Source: Sphingobacterium daejeonense (lineage in GTDB: Bacteria; Bacteroidota; Bacteroidia; Sphingobacteriales; Sphingobacteriaceae). From it: a stretch of DNA of 64,000 bases. The first letter of the stretch is position 1. Every line of letters starts with the position of its first letter. The notes under the pieces were generated by a model, which saw only the letters and a list, made by a program, of their open reading frames with translations, searched no databases and had not been told where the DNA came from. Both the position numbers and the translations under genes were made by a program. Below, piece after piece: positions 27,259 through 37,125 of this stretch. The stretch is taken from positions 124,001 through 188,000 of the forward strand of contig NZ_LR590470.1 in NCBI RefSeq assembly GCF_901472535.1. The letters are read 5' to 3'.

Positions 27259-29388
27259 ATGAATAAAAAAGGGTTTTTACCTTACTGCATGGTGATTGCC
27301 AGCTTGTTAGTAGGGTGTAACAACAACGAAACTAAAAAAGAAGAAACTGTAGATTTGAAAAATCCATTATTAGCTAAGTATGAAACTAACTTTGAAGTTC
27401 CTCCATTTGATCTAATCAAAGATGAGCACTTCAGACCTGCTTTTAAAGAAGCCTTAAGAATACATGAAGCAGAAATAGACTCTATCCTAAAAATCGAAGA
27501 TCAACCAACTTTTGCTAATACAATCGTAGCACTAGAAAACTCGGGTCAGTTGTTAAATAAAGTATCTACTGTGTTTTACAACTTGAACAGTGCAAATACA
27601 AATGACACGATCCAAGCTATAGCAAAAGATTTGGCGCCAGTATTGTCTGCACACCGTGATGAAATAAATCTGAACCCTGAGCTCTTCAAACGGGTGAAAG
27701 CTGTGTATGACCAAAAAGAAAATGCAGGCTTGGATGCGGAAGATTTAAAATTGCTTGAAGAAACTTACAAAGGTTTTGTGCGTTCAGGAGCAAATCTTAA
27801 AGATGCTGATAAAGAAAACTAAAGAAAATAAAACGCTGACCTTTCCGTGTTATCTACTCAATATGGTCAAAACCTTTTGGCAGAAACAAATGCTTTCGAA
27901 ATGTTGATCGACAAAGAAGAGGATTTGGCTGGATTACCTAAGGAATTGAAGGCAGCTGCAGCAGCAGAAGCTAAGGCAAAAGGTCATGATGGTAAATGGT
28001 TGTTTACTTTGCAAAATCCTTCCGTAATGCCATTCTTGCAATATGCAGATAACCGTGAATTGCGTAAAAAAATCTGGGATGCTTACCAATTACGTGGTAA
28101 CAATGATAATGAAGGTGATACGAAAGAGATATTAGTGAAAATCGCTAACCTTCGTCAACAAAAAGCAAAATTATTGGGCTATTCATCTCATGCAGCTTAT
28201 GTGCTTGAAGAATCAATGGCTGAAAACCCAGCAAATGTAAATGCATTATTGAACAAAATCTGGACGCCAGCATTAGCAAAAGCTAAAGCTGAAGCAGCAG
28301 ATATTCAAAAAGAAATTGATGCCGCAAAAGATACATTCAATGTAGCTCCATACGATTGGCGTTACTACCAAGAGAAAATTCGCCAAAAACGTTTCGCATT
28401 GAATGAAGAAGAAATCAAACCTTATTTCAGCTTAACAGATGTGCGTGAAGGTGCTTTTGCAACAGCTAATAAATTATGGGGAATTTCATTTGTAGCTTTA
28501 AACAATGTTCCTGTATACCATCCTGAGGTTGAAGTGTATGAAGTTCGTGATAAGGATGGCTCTCACTTAGGATTATTATATGCTGATTTCTTCCCACGCG
28601 CTTCTAAACGTTCTGGTGCTTGGATGACTTCTTATAGATCACAAAGCAGAGAAAACGGGAAACGTGTTGCTCCAGTAATCTCAATCGTATGTAACTTTAC
28701 AAAACCAGTTGGTGACAATCCTGCACTGTTGACTTTTGATGAAGCTAGCACTTTGTTCCATGAATTTGGCCACGCGTTGCATGGATTGTTCTCAAATGTT
28801 AAATACAAAAGCTTAGCTGGAACTTCTGTTCCTCGCGATTTCGTAGAACTTCCTTCCCAAATTATGGAAAACTGGGCAGGAGATCCTGAAGTATTGAAAA
28901 CATACGCGAAACACTACCAAACAAAAGAAGCAATTCCTGATGCATTGATCGAAAAAATGCAAAAAGCAGGAACTTTTGACCAAGGATTCGCAACAGTTGA
29001 ATATATAGCAGCTTCTTTATTGGATATGAACTACCACAGTGCAACGTCTCCAATCACTGCTAAAGCAAATGATTTCGAAAAAGCAGCCATGAATAAAATC
29101 GGACTAATTGATGCAATTATCCCACGCTACAGAAGTACTTATTTCCAACATATCTTCAGTGGCGGTTATTCAGCAGGTTACTATAGCTATATCTGGTCTG
29201 AAGTATTGGATTCAGATGCATTCGCTGCATTTAAAGAAAAAGGTCTTTTCGATCAAAATACAGCTGCTTCGTTCCGTAGCAATATCCTTGAAAGAGGTGG
29301 TACCGGAAACCCTGCAGAAATGTACCGCAAATTCCGCGGAGCAGATCCTGACCCAATCCATTTAATGAAAAAAAGAGGACTGAACTAA
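27259..29388 (+). pseudogene. dcp: M3 family peptidyl-dipeptidase (Dcp-like) lipoprotein, one frame break
   Basis: Zinc metallopeptidase of family M3, about 710 aa when repaired. Lipoprotein signal SLLVGC near residue 20, so the enzyme is periplasmic or membrane-anchored, whereas E. coli Dcp is soluble. The active site is HEFGHALHG in LFHEFGHALHGLFS, with a second ligand Glu downstream in VELPSQIMENW. The C-terminal GGYSAGYYSYIWSEVLD segment is also typical. The frame breaks at 27815-27818: one missing A turns DKEKLKKINADLSVLSTQYG into a stop after DKEN. Dcp removes C-terminal dipeptides from peptides. Single gene with its own promoter and terminator. Confidence 0.9.
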
Positions 29389-29393
29389 GAATC

Positions 29394-29430
29394 AAAAAAA
29401 AGGCTGGAAAATTTTTTCCAGCCTTTTTTT
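29394..29430 (+). terminator. Rho-independent terminator behind the dipeptidase gene
   Basis: AAAAAAAGGCTGGAAAA pairs with TTTTCCAGCCTTTTTTT. The structure is symmetrical A/T-tailed and may work in both directions. Confidence 0.88.
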
Positions 29431-29432
29431 GT

Positions 29433-29588
29433 TAGACACAAGACAATAGACAACAGACATTAGACCGTTGTCAAGTCTCAGTATTTTGAAAAAACTTATA
29501 TAAAAATATGGTAACTATACCAATTCTAATGTCTTTTGTCTTATGTCTACTGTCTATCTCAAATCTCACATCTCAAATCTCAAATCCC
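29433..29588. repeat. Dispersed 7-base repeat block, inverted pair (site 1 of 4)
   Basis: The left end holds tandem AGACA-type heptamers on the plus strand (29434-29463). The right end (about 29528-29588) holds the same heptamers in reverse complement followed by reverse GATNTGA heptamers (TCAAATC/TCACATC units). The two AGACA arrays are inverted relative to each other, about 70 bp apart. The same two units recur at 52254, 52773 and 57276. Confidence 0.75.
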
Positions 29589-29593
29589 CCAAA

Positions 29594-31358
29594 CTATATC
29601 CCTGCAGAATTAAATTGAAGGTCATATAATTTCCTGTAATATCCTTCCAGCTCCAGCAGTTCGTGATGGGTTCCGATTTCTTTGATTTCACCTTTGTCAA
29701 GAACGATGATCTTATCAGCTTTTTGAATAGTGGATAATCTATGGGCGATTACGATGGAAGTTCTGCCTTCCATAAGATTTTCGATCGCGTTTTGGATTAA
29801 TTCCTCTGTTTCTGTGTCGATAGAAGACGTTGCTTCATCGAGGATCAAAATTTTGGGATCATGCACCAATGCTCTGATAAAGGATATCAATTGAGCCTGT
29901 CCTGCTGAAAGCGTTGAACCTCTTTCTTGAACTTGGTAGTTGAAATTCCCCGGAAGACGCATAATAAAATCATAAGCACCTACTTTCTTCGCAGCATCTT
30001 CAATGGAGTCGAAAGTTATATTAGGGTTATGAAGATTAATATTATTCAAAACAGAGTCTGAAAACAAGAATACATCCTGTAGAACCGTGGCTATGGTTTG
30101 TCGAAGGAAGGTAAGGTCATATTCACGGATATCAACACCATCCAAGAGGATTTCTCCTTTTTGGATTTCGTAAAATCTACTCAAAATATTGATGATAGAT
30201 GACTTACCAGCTCCCGTTGCACCAACTAAAGCAAGGGTTTCACCTTGTTTAACATGAAAACTAACATCTTTCAGAACCCACTTTTCATCATTATAGGCAA
30301 ACCAAACATTCTTAAAAGTAATTTCTCCTTTGACATGTTCAGGTTTATATTTCCCTGGGTTCGGCGTGAATTCATCAGTGTCCAAAACATCAAAAATACG
30401 CTCTGCGGATACCATACCCATTTGCAAGGTGTTGAACTTATCAATCAATTCCCGAATAGGCCTAAAGATCATGTTGATGTACATGATAAAAGCTACGACC
30501 ACACCTGGAGAGATCACATCCGCCAAAATCTGCCTCGAACCATACCATACCAATAAACCTGTTGCGATGGCTACAATAATTTCTAAAACAGGAAAGAATA
30601 TGGAGAAATACCAGTTAGCGCGAATGTGAGCATTCCGATGTTCTTTATTGATCGCATCGAATTTTTTTCATCTCCTGATCTTCACGAGCAAAATATTGGA
30701 TTACGCTCATCCCTGTAATATGTTCCTGCAGGAAAGTGTTCAAATTGGAAACCCATAATCTCACACTTTGGAAAGCTGATTTCATCGCTTCCTTGAAGAT
30801 ATAAGTCGCAGCAATCATTAAAGGCATAGGAACCAAAACCACAAGAGTAAGCCTCCAATCTGTATAGAACATCACACCTAAGATTACCACTAACTGCAAT
30901 AAATCCCCAATAATCTGAATCAACCCCTCTGAGAAAATATTGGCAATGGTTTCCAAGTCTGAGATTGTTCTGGTAATCAATCTTCCGATTGGCGTATTGT
31001 CGAAGTATTTAAGTCGGAGATTGGTGATATGGTTGAATACTTGGATACGGATATCGCGGATTACAGATTGACCAAGCGTATTGGTCATTAAAGTATGAAA
31101 ATAACGGATTACAGTTTGCGCTATTAATAGGGCAAACATCAGAAAGAGCATATAGTTTAGGCCTTCACCGCTTCCCGAAAGGATATAGTGGTCCAAGGTA
31201 TATTCCACCAACAAAGGCAATGCAGGTGCAACTGCTGCCAATAAGATCGTTAGTATAACCGATACCCAAAAGATAGTCTTATATGGGCGGATATACTTCG
31301 CTAATCTCCCCAGCAATTTACTGTCGTATGCGTTTCCCGAAATTTTCTCTTTCTCCAA
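29594..31358 (-). pseudogene. ABC exporter, transmembrane plus ATPase (MsbA/multidrug type), one frame break
   Basis: Half-transporter of about 585 aa after repair. N-terminal six-helix exporter domain (RLAKYIRPYKTIFWV; IRDIRIQVFNHITNLRLKYFD; IGRLITRTISDLETI), then the nucleotide-binding domain with Walker A GATGAGKSS, signature TLSAGQAQL, Walker B ILILDEATSSID and the switch His in VIAHRLSTI. The frame breaks in a T7 run at 30662-30668 (one base too many): MKKFDAINKEHRNAHIRANWYFS is restored by removing it. It probably works as a homodimer and exports a lipid or drug-like compound; substrate unknown. It lies 11 bp behind truA and is probably co-transcribed. Confidence 0.9.
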
Positions 31359-31368
31359 AATCTTTGTA

Positions 31369-32115
31369 TTAATCTATATAAGGATAAGCCACTTCTGTTA
31401 GATATAGACCGCAGGCAGGAACTGAAGTTCCAGCTTTGGATCTATCCTTACTCTGAATTACCGCTTTAATATGTTCTATAGGTTTCTTGCCTAGGCCGAT
31501 TTCCATTAATGTACCAACGATTGCACGAACCATATTCCGAAGAAAACGATCCGCTGTAATATGGAAAATCAATTTCTCACCATCCCACACCCATTCTGCA
31601 CATTTAATATCGCAATTATTCGTGAATACTTGTGTGTTAGATTTGCTGAAACAAGAAAAATCCTGCTTACCTAACAAATCTTGCGCAGCTATGTTCATTT
31701 TTTCTATATCCGGTCTATCCCTTAATTGCCAAGAGAACTGATGTAAGAATGGATCTTTTTGAAAATGAACATGATATTCATAACTCCTTTGGGTAGCATC
31801 AAATCGTGCATGTGCATCTCTTGAAACCTCAATAAGACGTTTTGCAGAAATATCAAAAGGAAGCAAAGCATTTAAAGAATGAACGAATTTCTCCTTATTC
31901 TGCAACACTGAAGACGGATGTGAAAAATGTACAAACAATTGTTTGGCATGAACTCCGGTATCCGTTCTTCCAGCACCAATAGTCTCCACTTCTTCACGCA
32001 ATAAGATTGCTAAGGCTTGATTCAGCTTTTCTTGTACAGATACAGCATTCTCCTGGATTTGCCATCCATGATAAGCAGTACCATTATAGGAAATTTCTAA
32101 AAAGTATCTCGGCAT
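31369..32115 (-). CDS. truA: tRNA pseudouridine(38-40) synthase TruA
   Basis: 248 aa from MPRYFLEISYNG; an ATG or GTG slightly upstream (to 32130) would add five residues. The catalytic Asp lies in GAGRTDTGVHA. Other family segments: GTAYHGWQ, ALNALLPFDISAKR, FDATQRSYEYH, FLRNMVRAIVGTLMEIG and AGTSVPACGLYL. TruA makes pseudouridine at positions 38-40 in the anticodon arm of many tRNAs. Upstream partner of the ABC exporter gene, with no obvious functional link to it. Confidence 0.95.
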   Translation of the reverse strand: MPRYFLEISYNGTAYHGWQIQENAVSVQEKLNQALAILLREEVETIGAGRTDTGVHAKQLFVHFSHPSSVLQNKEKFVHSLNALLPFDISAKRLIEVSRDAHARFDATQRSYEYHVHFQKDPFLHQFSWQLRDRPDIEKMNIAAQDLLGKQDFSCFSKSNTQVFTNNCDIKCAEWVWDGEKLIFHITADRFLRNMVRAIVGTLMEIGLGKKPIEHIKAVIQSKDRSKAGTSVPACGLYLTEVAYPYID

Positions 32116-32324
32116 TTGATCTTCCACCATGCAAAGGTAAATATTCTAAGATTAGCTCCTAACAGCATTTAGTAAGTAGCACGTAAAATTAATGCCTACA
32201 AAAGAATTACCTGTTTAAATTGAACTTCTTGTACTAGAAACCAAGTACAAAATTTACCACTGAATCAGGTATATATTTCGGCTCCATTTCCCTCTACCTT
32301 TACTTCATATATAATACATTGGTT

Positions 32325-32780
32325 ATGAAAAAGATATTATTCGTATTGACATTATTTTTAGGCTGCACATTTGCAGCAAATGCGCAGGGATTTTTAGATA
32401 AAATTGATAGAGCATTAAACAAGGTTGAGAACACTTCGAACAAAGTAGATAACGCTTCTCAAAAAGCAGGAAGAATAGGAAGCAAATTAAATAGCCTGAT
32501 GGGTAAAAAAGGTGAAAGTGCAAATGCCGCTGAAATGACCGTTTTGATTGAAGGAATAAATCTGGCCGAATTGAAGAAAATCTCAACTGGATTGGAATCA
32601 AATAAGAAAGTTAGCGATGTTAAAATGAAGTATAATGCATCAGGTTCAACATTGACAGTATTGTTTAATGGTGACTCAGAAGCTTTGTTTGAAACCCTTA
32701 AGAAAACTTCACCGCTGATTACAGATGAGTCTGTACAAGCAATAGAGGATGAAGGGATTGCAATTAAAATAGAAAAATAG
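32325..32780 (+). CDS. Secreted protein of unknown function
   Basis: 151 aa from ATG 32325, with a TTG two codons upstream disregarded. Signal peptide ending NAQG near residue 22. A helical, Lys/Asn/Ser-rich segment follows (IDRALNKVENTSNKVDNASQKAG), then a small alpha/beta domain from about residue 65 (EMTVLIEGINLAELKKI; GSTLTVLFNGDSEALFETLKK). No Cys, no metal motif and no recognised family. It stands alone between truA (divergent) and the histidine kinase gene 80 bp downstream; a link to that kinase is possible but not shown. Confidence 0.65.
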   Translation: MKKILFVLTLFLGCTFAANAQGFLDKIDRALNKVENTSNKVDNASQKAGRIGSKLNSLMGKKGESANAAEMTVLIEGINLAELKKISTGLESNKKVSDVKMKYNASGSTLTVLFNGDSEALFETLKKTSPLITDESVQAIEDEGIAIKIEK

Positions 32781-32860
32781 TTTATCTTTATACGCATCAT
32801 GCATAGGCAGTGATTATCACTGCCTATTTCTATTTAATAAAACTTATAGATAACTAAATT

Positions 32861-34858
32861 ATGAATGCTAGGCGTAATTTGTTTTTTATCTTCCTACTCC
32901 TTGGCATTGCCTTAACAAGTACTGCTACACAGCAGGTTGCATACCCCTATAAAAAAGAAATCGATAGCCTTAAAAAGGTCCTCAACACCAAGCAAAAAGT
33001 GGTAGACCGAGCAAGGGTCTTATTTGATCTTTCCTATTATTATTCCTTTTCTGATTCTACCAATGCCCATTATTACCTGGATCAAGGACTGGCCTTGAAC
33101 GGAAAAGCGCCCATTATTTCAGGGATGGGTAAATTCTATGAAGGCATGTTCTATATGGACTATGACCTCCCAAGAGCAATTGAATTGATGGAGTCGGCAG
33201 AAAGTGAACTTGCTGCAATAAATTCTCCGGAAGCCAAAAAATTGAGAGCAAGGACGCTTAACAATATCGCAACAGCTTATCAATGGCAGGATAAACATGT
33301 CAAAATGCTAGATGTGCTGATCAATAGAGCATTACCCGTCGCTTTTGATGCAAATGACAATGTTATCACTGGAAATATCCATTATAAGATAGGAATGAAC
33401 TTTTGGAATAATCTACAATATGTAGAAGCAAACCGTTATTTAAATGATGCGGTCTCTTATCTCAAAAAAGGAAATTATGATCACCTAACCCTTAATGAGA
33501 TCTATAAATTGCTGATTATTTCACTTCATGCATCAAATGAAACTGAAAAAGCTGATTCGTTAATTGCAGACTTTGAAAGGTTTTCAAAAAAACATAAAGG
33601 CGAGTTGCCCTTGGGTGACTACTATTACATCCACGGAACTCATTACAGATTTAAAAAACAATATGACAAGGCATTGGAGCTTATGGACAAGGCTATTGAA
33701 GCCACCATCAGAGACAAAGATTCTGATCCAAGGTCATGGGGTGGATTGCATTATCAAAGGACATTGATCAATATTGCTAAGAAAGATTATAAAGCAGCAT
33801 TGGTCGATCTCAAGAATAATGTAGAAGCCAATATTAAATCTCATACAGCATTTTTTCAAGACAGCTTGAATCTCGCCTTGGCATATGTAAAAATTTATGA
33901 AGGATTAGGGGATTATCCGAAAGTCGTGGAATGGATAAAGAAAAAAGATGTCCTGCAAGAAGCAATGTATAATCGCAAAATCAGAGAATCAATTGTTGGC
34001 TATGAAGTGAAGTATCAAACTTTACAGAAAGAAAATGAAATCCTTTCTTTAAAAGCAGAACGAGAAAAAACTGAAAGTGATATTAGAAACACGAGAATTA
34101 TTATTGCATTAGTCGCAATAATGTTGGTCCTTATAGGTTATTTCTTAGTCAAGAACCATCAAAAAAACAAACGTCTATTGCAACAACAGGAAATCAACAA
34201 TCAACAAAAACTTTTGGATGAGAAACAAAAACAAAAGCTGATGTCCTTGGATGCTATGCTGCAGGGAGAGGAAAAGGAAAGAAATAGGCTCTCCAGAGAT
34301 CTTCATGATGGTTTGGGAAGTATCTTGGCTTCTATTAAATACAAGGTCTTGGATCTTCAGTTGATTAATCCCCATGACAAGGTAAATTCAGTTTTGATGG
34401 ATATGGACTACGCAATAACCGAAATGCGCAGGATTTCCCATAACTTAATGCCTGAAGCATTGCGGCGATTTGGATTAGAAGTGTCCTTAAATGATTTGTG
34501 CAAAAGCCTCCAAAATATTAACACAAAAATAGAACTGCAAGTTTATGGGTCACTAGAAAACCTAACACTAGATCAACAGACTCATATTTATAGAATTATT
34601 CAGGAATTGATCTATAATTCACTGAAACATTCAGGGGCAAAACATATTTTGGTGCAATGTAGTATGGAAGACAACGTGATTTTCATTACCGTGGAAGATG
34701 ACGGAGTTGGGTTTGCTCCACATATTTTAAACGAAACTTCAAAAGTTGGAGCTGGATTGAAGAACGTGAAAATAAGGGTAAATTACCTACATGGTAAATT
34801 AGACATCAGATCTGAGATAGGAAAGGGTACAAGCGTGGATATTGAATTGTCCGTCTAG
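32861..34858 (+). CDS. TPR-containing sensor histidine kinase (HisKA_3 type)
   Basis: 665 aa. Signal peptide (FIFLLLGIALTSTA), a periplasmic TPR region (about 30-370, with repeats such as DRARVLFDLSYYY and KQYDKALELMDKA), a membrane helix near 410-430 (IIIALVAIMLVLIGYFLV) and a short coiled coil. The phosphoacceptor domain has His in SRDLHDGLGSILASIKY, and the ATPase domain has IQELIYNSLKHSGAKH and DDGVGF, ending GTSVDIELSV. This class usually signals to a LuxR/NarL-type response regulator encoded next door, but none is present here, so it is an orphan kinase in this window. Stimulus unknown. Confidence 0.9.
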   Translation: MNARRNLFFIFLLLGIALTSTATQQVAYPYKKEIDSLKKVLNTKQKVVDRARVLFDLSYYYSFSDSTNAHYYLDQGLALNGKAPIISGMGKFYEGMFYMDYDLPRAIELMESAESELAAINSPEAKKLRARTLNNIATAYQWQDKHVKMLDVLINRALPVAFDANDNVITGNIHYKIGMNFWNNLQYVEANRYLNDAVSYLKKGNYDHLTLNEIYKLLIISLHASNETEKADSLIADFERFSKKHKGELPLGDYYYIHGTHYRFKKQYDKALELMDKAIEATIRDKDSDPRSWGGLHYQRTLINIAKKDYKAALVDLKNNVEANIKSHTAFFQDSLNLALAYVKIYEGLGDYPKVVEWIKKKDVLQEAMYNRKIRESIVGYEVKYQTLQKENEILSLKAEREKTESDIRNTRIIIALVAIMLVLIGYFLVKNHQKNKRLLQQQEINNQQKLLDEKQKQKLMSLDAMLQGEEKERNRLSRDLHDGLGSILASIKYKVLDLQLINPHDKVNSVLMDMDYAITEMRRISHNLMPEALRRFGLEVSLNDLCKSLQNINTKIELQVYGSLENLTLDQQTHIYRIIQELIYNSLKHSGAKHILVQCSMEDNVIFITVEDDGVGFAPHILNETSKVGAGLKNVKIRVNYLHGKLDIRSEIGKGTSVDIELSV

Positions 34859-34927
34859 ATTACATCAATTATCTCCATCCATTTTACCAATCCTGGAGAA
34901 ACCAAATCCTATTTAAGTTGTTTGTAT

Positions 34928-34935
34928 TATATTTG
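34928..34935 (+). promoter_or_regulatory. -7 promoter box TATATTTG
   Basis: Exact TAnnTTTG match, 21 bases before the DUF4293 gene start at 34957. Confidence 0.45.
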
Positions 34936-34956
34936 CGGTATAAATAATCTATAAAT

Positions 34957-35430
34957 ATGATACAACGTATTCAAACCGTTTGGTTGTTAATCTCAAGCTT
35001 GGTTCTTTGTGGACTTTTCATTTTCCCATTTGTAGGATACATTGATTTAGTTGGTCTTGGCAAAAACATTTATGTTACTGGCGTTTATTCTTCAGCTAAC
35101 AATGTGACGACCAAAGAGTCTGGGTTCCTTTTAATGACTATTGCAACGGTGATATTGGCTTTGATCCCAATATTTATCATATTTCAATATAAAAACAGAA
35201 AATTGCAGTTAAACTTAATATTGGTTCAAGTTATACTTATCTGTCTTTTTGCTGTTTGGATGTTTGTTTCAGCAAACAATATCTTGGGATTAATCAATCA
35301 AAGTATTGGCGCAAGCAATATCGGAATCGGCTTCTTTCTGTTACCTGTATCGATCTTATGTTTGTCCTTTGCAATTCGTGGCATAAGAAATGATAATAAG
35401 TTGATTAAATCGGCCGACAGGCTTCGTTAA
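34957..35430 (+). CDS. DUF4293 family membrane protein
   Basis: 157 aa, starting MIQRIQTVWLLIS as is typical for DUF4293. Four membrane helices are visible (about 7-29, 50-75, 85-110 and 120-140). The family is widespread in Bacteroidota and of unknown function. Ten bases separate it from the next gene, so the two are likely co-transcribed. Confidence 0.8.
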   Translation: MIQRIQTVWLLISSLVLCGLFIFPFVGYIDLVGLGKNIYVTGVYSSANNVTTKESGFLLMTIATVILALIPIFIIFQYKNRKLQLNLILVQVILICLFAVWMFVSANNILGLINQSIGASNIGIGFFLLPVSILCLSFAIRGIRNDNKLIKSADRLR

Positions 35431-35440
35431 AATTATTCTT

Positions 35441-35914
35441 ATGAAACACTTATTTATGATGCTTGGGCTCATCTGTGCTCTGGCATTTCCAAAGCTAACC
35501 CTTGCGCAACAGGACAGCTCATTGAATATCGTAGATGATATACAGTTTGACCTGAAATCAATCACAGCATCAGGAGATACCTTGGTGGTGGATGTGTTTG
35601 CAATATCTTACGATAAGAATCCTCGTGAATTTAGATTGAATGTATTTGCCTCAGCAATCATAGACTCTGAAGATCAATCTCATATGTTAACATCTGTTCA
35701 AATGGATAGAGTAGTAGTTCAATTGTCCGACAGACAGAATTATTTGAATTATCTTCTACATCAAGATAAACCAGTTGCAATCAAACTGAAACTTTCACCA
35801 TTGACTGAAGAAATAAAAAATGCAAAACTTGTCAAAATTGTCTTCAATGCTTTAGACGACGAAGGACAATTTCTAGAAGCATTTATAGATCTAAACAAAG
35901 AAGAGGAGCTTTAA
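35441..35914 (+). CDS. Secreted protein of unknown function
   Basis: 157 aa. Signal peptide (MKHLFMMLGLICALAFPKLTLAQ) followed by a beta-rich domain (FDLKSITASGDTLVVDVFAISYD; REFRLNVFASAIID; LVKIVFNALDDEGQFLEAFIDL) reminiscent of an Ig-like or lipocalin-like sandwich. No catalytic motif and no recognised family. Probably co-transcribed with the DUF4293 gene. Converges with the membrane-protein gene at 35924, leaving only nine bases between the stops. Confidence 0.6.
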   Translation: MKHLFMMLGLICALAFPKLTLAQQDSSLNIVDDIQFDLKSITASGDTLVVDVFAISYDKNPREFRLNVFASAIIDSEDQSHMLTSVQMDRVVVQLSDRQNYLNYLLHQDKPVAIKLKLSPLTEEIKNAKLVKIVFNALDDEGQFLEAFIDLNKEEEL

Positions 35915-35923
35915 GCTTCTCTT

Positions 35924-36550
35924 CTATTTTTGATATTCTTCTTCTAACTTGATCAAATCTTCATAATTCTTGTCCAATTTCTTGATTAATCGAATATAGA
36001 TTGCTTTATAATAAAGCTTGACAAGCTTGATGATTAACCAACCAAAACCTGTCATAAAAATAGTTAATAAGGTGAAGAACAATATATTATGGCTTATGGA
36101 TCTGTTCATAATATCTTCTTCCCAGATCAGGCTTAAACTCGAAATACTAATCGCGAAAATGATGAGGTAAATGTTGAACTTGATATAATATCCAACGGTT
36201 TTCCTAGTATTCAAAATATCAGAAAGTAAATCTTTAGTATTGTTTGTGTTTTTAATCTTCCTATAAGATCTAAAGAAAGCATAAATAAAATAAATGATAA
36301 CGATATACGACAATACATCTATAATATTACTAAATATATCCAAAGCATTATCTTGTTGTTCATCCACCTTGAAATATAAAAAAACATTTAAGGTTATACC
36401 TACAATCAATTCGATCACACTGATAATGAAAATCCATTTTACCAATGATGAAGAGCTTTTATAGAGCATAGTTTGGATCTGTTCCTTATTAATTTTAGGA
36501 AACTCCTGGTCTTTTTGCCAATGCTGTTTCAGAAAGTCTAATTCATCCAT
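35924..36550 (-). CDS. Membrane protein coupled to an ECF sigma factor, possible anti-sigma factor
   Basis: 208 aa. The soluble N-terminus (MDELDFLKQHWQKDQEFPKINKEQI) is followed by four predicted membrane helices: about 35-60, 80-100, 125-150 and 160-185. The start codon overlaps the stop of the sigma-factor gene by one base (TAATG), a tight translational coupling. The position suggests a partner or antagonist of the sigma factor, although no zinc anti-sigma motif (HxxxCxxC) is visible. Confidence 0.65.
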   Translation of the reverse strand: MDELDFLKQHWQKDQEFPKINKEQIQTMLYKSSSSLVKWIFIISVIELIVGITLNVFLYFKVDEQQDNALDIFSNIIDVLSYIVIIYFIYAFFRSYRKIKNTNNTKDLLSDILNTRKTVGYYIKFNIYLIIFAISISSLSLIWEEDIMNRSISHNILFFTLLTIFMTGFGWLIIKLVKLYYKAIYIRLIKKLDKNYEDLIKLEEEYQK

Positions 36551-37056
36551 TATACCACTCCTTTTTTTGTAAGCATTTGTTTTAATTTGCTTTTAATTCG
36601 ATTCATTTTTACTCGAGCATTTACCTCGCTGATCCCCAATGTCTCTGAAATCTCCGTGTAATCCTTGTCCTCCAGATACATATATACCAATGCCTTGTCG
36701 ATGTCATTGAGCTGTCTAACAGCATCATATAAGTATTTAAGCTGGTCCTCAGTTTCTGAATTGTACTCTTCGTAACGAATATTGGTTAATGAATAATCCC
36801 AATCCACTGTTTCAATTTTAGTTTTCCTGCCACGGTATAGCGAGATCGCGGTGTTCAAAGAAACTCGATACGCCCATGTTGAAAACTTAGAATCACCCTT
36901 GAATTTTGGGTATGATTTCCATAGTTGAATCACCATCTCCTGGAACAGATCCTGATGTGAAGCCAAGTCTGCGGTATATAGCTTGCAGATCTTATGAAGG
37001 ATGTTCTGATTATCCTCCAAAAGACTCACAAATTCTTGCTCTAGGGTTTGATTCAT
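36550..37056 (-). CDS. ECF-type RNA polymerase sigma factor
   Basis: 168 aa with sigma region 2 (about 10-80, LFQEMVIQLWKSYPKFKGDSKFSTWAYRVSLN) and region 4 (about 105-160, ALVYMYLEDKDYTEISETLGISEVNARVKMNRIKSKLK). No extracytoplasmic C-terminal domain. Overlaps the membrane-protein gene downstream and is divergent from radA. The target regulon is unknown. Confidence 0.92.
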   Translation of the reverse strand: MNQTLEQEFVSLLEDNQNILHKICKLYTADLASHQDLFQEMVIQLWKSYPKFKGDSKFSTWAYRVSLNTAISLYRGRKTKIETVDWDYSLTNIRYEEYNSETEDQLKYLYDAVRQLNDIDKALVYMYLEDKDYTEISETLGISEVNARVKMNRIKSKLKQMLTKKGVV

Positions 37057-37125
37057 TTATTGGTATTTGTCGACAATAGTAAGTTATTGTTACAACATCT
37101 AGAGACATTTTTTTAAATTCGCTCA

